Source: VFMC01 sp031404435 (lineage in GTDB: Bacteria > Actinomycetota > Acidimicrobiia > Acidimicrobiales > Ilumatobacteraceae). From it: a DNA stretch of 9,255 nt. A program made the translations under genes and the position numbers. The stretch spans positions 1 through 9,255 of the forward strand of contig JANNHO010000528.1 of assembly GCA_031404435.1 (NCBI GenBank), in the 5' to 3' direction. Below the pieces are notes generated by a model. It was not told where the DNA came from and made no database searches. It worked only from the letters and a program-made list of their open reading frames with translations. This document shows positions 5,252 through 9,255 of this stretch, piece after piece; positions within the stretch are counted from its first letter, which is position 1; every line of letters begins with the position of its first letter.

Positions 5252-6481
5252 GTGCTCGGCCGTGCCCTCGACGATTCCTACGCCATCGAGGTGCGGCGGC
5301 ACATCACCTTGCTCACAATCGCGCGACTGTGGGCGAACGCGTGCTACCGGTTTGCTCCGCCGTTCCTGGCCACGATCGCTCGCGGCATCGACGTGTCGCT
5401 CAACGACATTGGCATCGCCGTCGCGATTGCCGAGCTTGCCGGTCTGGCCTCTCCGGCGACTGCCCGGCTGGTCGATCGCCTGCACCGCCGCACGGCGATG
5501 TGGACTGGTTTGGCACTCGTCGGCGGCGGGGCGGTGCTTGCCGCGAGCAGCCAGGGGTTGATCTGGTTCACGGTTGCGCTGGTGATGATCAGCCAGAGCA
5601 AGGTGATGTTCGATCTCGGGCTCGGCTCGTGGATCGCCGATCACGTGTCCTACGACCGCCGCAGCAGAGTGGTCGGGCTCACCGAGACCTCGTGGGCGTT
5701 CGGTTTGCTGATCGGTGTCAGCGCGATGGGCCTCGCCACCGCAGCGGGCGGGTTTCGGTTCGGGTTCCTCACCGGAGCGGCAGGCGTGGCGGTACTCGCA
5801 GTGCTGGTGCGCCGCTCGCTACCCGACGATCAACACAGCGTCCACACTGCACGTCGTGGCGCGGGCGGCGGTGGCCCGCCCGGGAAGGTGGACCGGCGCG
5901 GCTGGACGGTCGTCGTGGGGGCGGTCACGCTGATGGCCGCGAGCCAGAACCTGTTCGTCACGTTCGGGAGCTGGCTCGAGGATTCGTTCGGGTTCGGCGC
6001 GGCAGGAATCTCGGCGGTGGTGTTCGGGCTCGGGCTCGGCGAACTGCTCGCCTCGGTCACCTCAGCCGGACGCACCGACCGGTGGGGCAAGGAGTGGAGC
6101 ACCGCGATGGGAGCCCTGGCGATGGTGCCCGCCGCGCTCGCACTGTCGGTGTGGAACGACCATCTGGGGCTCGGACTGGTGTTCCTCGTCATCGCAATCG
6201 GCGCATTCGAATTCTCGATCGTGAGCGCGCTGGCGATCGGCTCGCAGCTCGTTCCCGGCTCGCCGGCGCGTGGCCTGGCACTGATGATCGGCGGGGGAAC
6301 GCTCGGCCGGGCGATCGCTTCGGTACCGGCCACCCGGCTCTACGAACGCAGCGGTATCGGCTGGCCGGCGGTGATCTGCGCAGCATGTGCAGCCATCACC
6401 GCGGCGGCGATGTTCCTCGCCCGGAAACCAGTCACCGCGGCGGCAACGACAGCGACAACGACCGACGGCCATCGGGGGTAG
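5252..6481 (+). CDS. Major facilitator superfamily (MFS) transporter
   Basis: Encodes 409 residues from a GTG. It is an integral membrane protein with roughly twelve hydrophobic segments (about residues 17-37, 53-73, 84-103, 105-123, 145-165, 168-187, 217-237, 250-270, 284-303, 306-332, 340-362 and 370-391). The cytoplasmic loop 2-3 signature is present as SPATARLVDRLHRR (68-80), matching MFS motif A (G-x-x-x-D-R-x-G-R-R) with His for the second Gly. A Gly/Arg-rich central loop (about 190-216) separates the halves. The C-terminus is Thr/Ala-rich. It is probably a secondary transporter or drug/metabolite exporter; the substrate cannot be told. The start is favoured by the well-placed promoter and by the charged N-terminus before the first helix. 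It converges on the 177-residue gene with only 3 bases between the stop codons. Confidence 0.85.
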   Translation: MLGRALDDSYAIEVRRHITLLTIARLWANACYRFAPPFLATIARGIDVSLNDIGIAVAIAELAGLASPATARLVDRLHRRTAMWTGLALVGGGAVLAASSQGLIWFTVALVMISQSKVMFDLGLGSWIADHVSYDRRSRVVGLTETSWAFGLLIGVSAMGLATAAGGFRFGFLTGAAGVAVLAVLVRRSLPDDQHSVHTARRGAGGGGPPGKVDRRGWTVVVGAVTLMAASQNLFVTFGSWLEDSFGFGAAGISAVVFGLGLGELLASVTSAGRTDRWGKEWSTAMGALAMVPAALALSVWNDHLGLGLVFLVIAIGAFEFSIVSALAIGSQLVPGSPARGLALMIGGGTLGRAIASVPATRLYERSGIGWPAVICAACAAITAAAMFLARKPVTAAATTATTTDGHRG

Positions 6482-6490
6482 GCGCTACCC
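6476..6490. terminator. Two-way hairpin containing both stop codons
   Basis: GGGTAG GCG CTACCC forms a perfect 6-bp stem with a 3-nt loop. The left arm contains the TAG stop of the MFS gene (6479-6481) and the right arm the TAG stop of the opposite gene (6485-6487 on the minus strand). It is symmetrical for both transcripts. There is no T-tract, so termination would rely on the hairpin alone or on Rho. Confidence 0.4.
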
Positions 6491-7018
6491 GATGAGGTCG
6501 CCGGCCAACGTGCAGAAGCCGACGTAGAACCCCGGGTGACGGCCGTTGTCGGCGAGCAACTCGAAACTTCCGTCGATGAACATGTCGTTGTCGAGGTTCG
6601 CATCGCCGAGCGTTTCGACCGAGAAGCGGTAGCGGAGATGACCACGGTCACGCAGCACCACGTTGCCATCCATGTCGCGTACCTCGAACGGCCGGCCAAC
6701 CTCGACGACCTCGAACGTGTACACGGTTCCGCTCACGTTGGTGATCTTCAGGTCCTTGTACAACCCGTTCCCGCTGAGCTCGAACCAGTCTCCGGTCAGC
6801 GGGTTCGTGTAAACGGTGCGGTACTTGTAGTTGTCGAAGAAGTACGGCGTCGGGTCACCGCGCCGACCAGCCTTCAGCATGAACCGCCCACTGAACTCGA
6901 TGACGCCGTCGATCTGGAACCCGCAGTCGTCGAACGAGAACGATTCGGTCCCGCTGTAGTTCTCGCGCTCCAGTGGTGCACCGTGGACGGCCCCTGCCGC
7001 AAGGTTCGCACCTAGCAT
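6485..7018 (-). CDS. Secreted hypothetical protein
   Basis: From the ATG at 7018 this gives 177 residues. The mature part looks beta-rich: FSFDDCGFQIDGVIEFSGRF, then NYKYRTVYTNPLTGDWFELS, GNGLYKDLKITNVSG and NVVLRDRGHLRYRF. Two cysteines (Cys32 and Cys169) lie near the two ends and could form a disulfide. I recall similar uncharacterised exported proteins of about 190 residues in actinobacteria, but know no function. The chosen ATG gives only a short leader (MLGANLAAGAVHGAPLE). The same frame continues upstream into a better export signal (basic RSRARSR, then ILIGAGIGLT before the Met) but without any ATG, GTG or TTG before a TGA at 7178-7180. The true start is therefore unresolved. It is 58 bases downstream of the large PKD-domain gene and probably cotranscribed. 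Confidence 0.7.
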   Translation of the reverse strand: MLGANLAAGAVHGAPLERENYSGTESFSFDDCGFQIDGVIEFSGRFMLKAGRRGDPTPYFFDNYKYRTVYTNPLTGDWFELSGNGLYKDLKITNVSGTVYTFEVVEVGRPFEVRDMDGNVVLRDRGHLRYRFSVETLGDANLDNDMFIDGSFELLADNGRHPGFYVGFCTLAGDLIG

Positions 7019-7076
7019 GGTGAGTCCGATGCCGGCACCGATAAGGATCCTGCTTCGAGCACGCGATCGCGATCGA

Positions 7077-9255
7077 TCAGATGTTCGCCAGGTTGACCCG
7101 TTCGAGCCTGTTTTTCTGTGCGAGCAGTTCCGCTCGCGTCGCCAGCGGATTGAGCCGCACGGTTTCGGCCTGGTTGATCAGCGCCCCGAAGGTGATGTCG
7201 GGCACGAGATCACCATCACTGTCCACCATGTCGGTCAGTGCCACCCGACCATCGGCGAAGTTCATCCACGCAGCGAGCAACTGCAAATCGAAGATGTCCG
7301 TCGCCAGCGAGCTACCGGCCTTGTTGAACACCGCCGTGGCGAGCGTGCTGTTGGATGCATTGACCACTTCGTGGAACACCCGGCTCATGAACCCTGTGAT
7401 GTCGAGGAGGCACTGGATCCCCGCGCCAGTGTGATCGCGCGGCCGACGCAACTCAGCCTTGAAATAACCGTGCGACCGGGTTTCGGCGAAGTTCCCAACG
7501 ATCACCACGGCAACGGTGTCGGACCCGGTCCCCGAATCGTCGTCTGCGGACGCGAAGCCGACGTCGTAGAAGCAGGCTTGGCCGAACGTGTGCGCCTTCG
7601 AGTCGGTTATGTCACGCGCCAGGCCGTCAGGGCTCGGGTCGGGGTCGGGGTTGAGCAGCGAGTCGTGCAAATAGGGCGTCGACACGTCCGGCACCGGCAC
7701 CCCGTCGTCCCAGTCCCATGTCACGGTGAGGTCGTCGCTTCCCGGATCGGTGCTGCGGCCGCTGAAGTTCACCGGCGAACCGGCATTGGTGATGATCGCG
7801 GGCACGCCGTTGATCAGGATCGTTCCCGTCTCGTCGATCGTTGCGGTCGGGTTGACATTGACGACGGTGACGGCGGCCGAATCCGACCCCGCCCCGAGGT
7901 CGTCGTCGGTGACCGTCGCGGTCACGGTGAACGAGCCGTCATCGACGTAGGTGTGCGCGCCGCCGATCGTGCCACTGTCGGCCACGCCAGCCGAACCCGA
8001 CGTGGTGATGATCGGCGTCACCGCTTCCGACGCACCGAAGCCCCAGTTGATCGAGCCGCTGTAGGTGTCGTTCCATCCAGCATCGGCGAAGTTTGCTGCG
8101 AACGTGGTGCTCTGTCCCTCGTTGATCGTTGACGGGGTGTTCGACGGCGACGACAGCGTCGGGTTGGCGTTGCTCACGGTGATGACGTTGGATGCGCTCA
8201 CCGGACCCGACGGGTCGCCGGTGGCGGTCAACGTGGCGGTGTAGGTACCGTCGTCGCTGCATTGCACCGACGGAGCAAGCGTGGTGCCGTTTGTGATCGT
8301 GCACGCTGCTCCGGCATCTGTGGCCAGCGGCACGACCGCCCACGAGAAGGTGAGCGGATCCCCGTCGGCATCGGTGGCCGCCCCAGCGATGTTGATCACC
8401 GCACCCTCGACGCCGGAAGCGGGATCGACCGAAACGACGGGGGCGTCGTTGTTCGGTCGCACGGCGGCCGTATACACGTCAAGCGATATACGCGTTCCTG
8501 CCGGGTTGTCGCCGGTGCTGTTCGACGAGTCTGCCCACGCCGGGTACAGCACCCCGTTGTGGAACGCGGCACCGGTGTAGTCGCCGAGCTCCTGATTTCC
8601 GTTCATGTTGTGGCCGTCGGTGGGCGCGTCGGCAACAGCTACGTTGGCCGCCCAGTTGGCACCACCGTTGGTGCTCCACGACGCAAACAGGGTGACATCG
8701 TTGTTCGCGATGCCATCGATATCGGTGGCGTTTGGCCCACCACCGGTGTCACCGCGGGCATCGTAGAACGTGACCCCGATGTCACCGTTGGTCTGGTCGA
8801 GCGCGATCCTGGGGAGCATCTGCGAGTTCGTGCCGGCATCGTCGTTGACCTGGACGGGACCGCCCGGCCAGGTGGCCCCGTCGTCGTTCGACCAGCGCAC
8901 GAAGATGTCGAAGTCGTTCGACTCGGCGGGAGTCTCGTCGGTGTAGACCAAGTACACCCTGTTCGCACTGCCCGTCCGGCGGTCCCACGCCAACCCCGCT
9001 TCGGCATCGACCGAGCGGCCGGGTTGCGCTGGGAGGAAGTCGAAGCCGCCGACGTTGGTGGTGGTGGCCGTGACCGCAGCACCGAATCCGCCGGCACCGA
9101 GACCATCGGCATCAGTGTGCACGAAGATGGTCGACGGCCCCTCGTCGCCGGTGGGAGTCTGGTAGGTGACCATCACCTCGCCGGCAGGGCCGATGGCGAT
9201 GTCGCCGAAGTTGCCGTTGGCCGCGACGTCTTGCTCGGCACCCCACACACCGAAG
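7077..9255 (-). CDS. Large surface/exported protein: Asp-box region, three PKD-like domains, C-terminal module (5' end cut)
   Basis: The frame is open through the right edge; the GTG at 9248 is probably an internal Val. About 725 residues are seen. Numbered from that Val, residues 1-260 resemble a sialidase-type beta-propeller, with two Asp-boxes, SNDDGATW (120-127) and STNGGANW (192-199), and GDYTGAAFHNGVLYPAWAD (222-240). No catalytic role can be assigned because the rest of the propeller is outside the window. Three PKD/Ig-like domains follow: about 266-360 (ATDADGDPLTFSW), 361-465 (HTYVDDGSFTVTATVTD) and 466-586 (WDWDDG, HTFGQACFYDV). The third contains a Pro-Asp linker (NPDPDPSPDG). Residues 587-723 are a distinct C-terminal module with HGYFKAELRRP, CLLDITGFMSRVF, LQLLAAWMNFADG, a calcium-loop-like DSDGDLVPD (676-684) and a helical Arg/Leu-rich end. 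It is presumably exported and probably binds or displays on the cell surface. Confidence 0.88.
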   Translation of the reverse strand, partial: FGVWGAEQDVAANGNFGDIAIGPAGEVMVTYQTPTGDEGPSTIFVHTDADGLGAGGFGAAVTATTTNVGGFDFLPAQPGRSVDAEAGLAWDRRTGSANRVYLVYTDETPAESNDFDIFVRWSNDDGATWPGGPVQVNDDAGTNSQMLPRIALDQTNGDIGVTFYDARGDTGGGPNATDIDGIANNDVTLFASWSTNGGANWAANVAVADAPTDGHNMNGNQELGDYTGAAFHNGVLYPAWADSSNSTGDNPAGTRISLDVYTAAVRPNNDAPVVSVDPASGVEGAVINIAGAATDADGDPLTFSWAVVPLATDAGAACTITNGTTLAPSVQCSDDGTYTATLTATGDPSGPVSASNVITVSNANPTLSSPSNTPSTINEGQSTTFAANFADAGWNDTYSGSINWGFGASEAVTPIITTSGSAGVADSGTIGGAHTYVDDGSFTVTATVTDDDLGAGSDSAAVTVVNVNPTATIDETGTILINGVPAIITNAGSPVNFSGRSTDPGSDDLTVTWDWDDGVPVPDVSTPYLHDSLLNPDPDPSPDGLARDITDSKAHTFGQACFYDVGFASADDDSGTGSDTVAVVIVGNFAETRSHGYFKAELRRPRDHTGAGIQCLLDITGFMSRVFHEVVNASNSTLATAVFNKAGSSLATDIFDLQLLAAWMNFADGRVALTDMVDSDGDLVPDITFGALINQAETVRLNPLATRAELLAQKNRLERVNLANI
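7630..7650 (+). other. G-quadruplex-forming motif on the template strand
   Basis: Four G-runs with short loops are present: GGG-CTC-GGG-TC-GGGG-TC-GGGG. This fits the G3+N1-7 rule. It lies within the gene for the large PKD protein and encodes its Asp-Pro-Asp-Pro linker, so the G-rich strand is the transcription template. It may simply follow from codon choice in high-GC DNA. Confidence 0.4.

Noticed and set aside
5059..6495. A 478-codon plus-strand frame overlapping the MFS gene
   Set aside because: Its translation is Arg/Gly/His-rich with no hydrophobic segments or motifs, while the other frame gives a clean membrane transporter. It is a high-GC shadow.
7062..7077. CGATCG-type repeat (contains GCGATCGC) as a regulatory or repeat family element
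   Set aside because: Only a single short occurrence is apparent at this intergenic spot, and such palindromes arise easily in GC-rich DNA. It is kept only as a possible indel-prone site.
7017..8132. A 371-codon plus-strand frame opposite the PKD gene
   Set aside because: It is rich in Arg, Val, Gly and His without recognisable domains and is fully antisense to a convincing multi-domain protein.
1..9255. CRISPR array, tRNA, rRNA or attachment-site pair
   Set aside because: No regularly spaced repeats, no tRNA-like cloverleaf with a TTCRANYC box, and no long direct repeats bounding the relic regions were found by eye.

Overview
The window is GC-rich with compact genes, many GTG starts and weak ribosome binding sites. 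Together with the protein families seen, this suggests a high-GC actinobacterium, possibly of the Acidimicrobiia/Ilumatobacter type. That placement is inferred from protein flavour, not from a marker gene. No rRNA, tRNA, CRISPR array or complete mobile element is visible.

Left edge (1-706): the 3' end of a small helix-turn-helix protein gene is followed by about 490 bases with no intact gene. This stretch is a patchwork of remnants: the tail of a relaxase/helicase (minus), a tail resembling an aldo/keto reductase (minus), and the HTH part of an IS3-type transposase OrfA (plus). It reads as a decayed integration site.

Middle (707-5008): a beta-class carbonic anhydrase (minus) is divergent from a small MazG-like pyrophosphohydrolase (plus). 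A minus-strand cluster follows, in transcription order aspartate kinase (lysC), a class I SAM-dependent methyltransferase, and aspartate-semialdehyde dehydrogenase (asd). LysC and Asd catalyse steps 1 and 2 of the aspartate pathway to Lys, Thr, Met and diaminopimelate. The methyltransferase between them has no obvious role there. lysC carries a well-formed internal Shine-Dalgarno plus GTG at the place where corynebacterial lysC starts its regulatory beta subunit.

Right (5009-9255): an orphan C-terminal tail of an ATPase-like protein lies just upstream of a plus-strand MFS transporter, whose promoter has a good -35/-10 pair and probably makes a leaderless mRNA. The transporter converges on two minus-strand genes for exported proteins, and a hairpin containing both stop codons separates them. 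One of these is a 177-residue secreted protein with an unusual start problem. The other is a large surface protein, cut by the window edge, with a sialidase-like (Asp-box) region, three PKD-like domains and a C-terminal module ending near a calcium-loop motif.

I see no clear new defence or mobile system. The best leads are the lysC internal start, the recurring TANNNT-to-start-codon spacing that suggests leaderless transcription, the stop-codon hairpin, the missing start of the 177-residue protein, and the gene remnants at 244-674 and 5066-5218.
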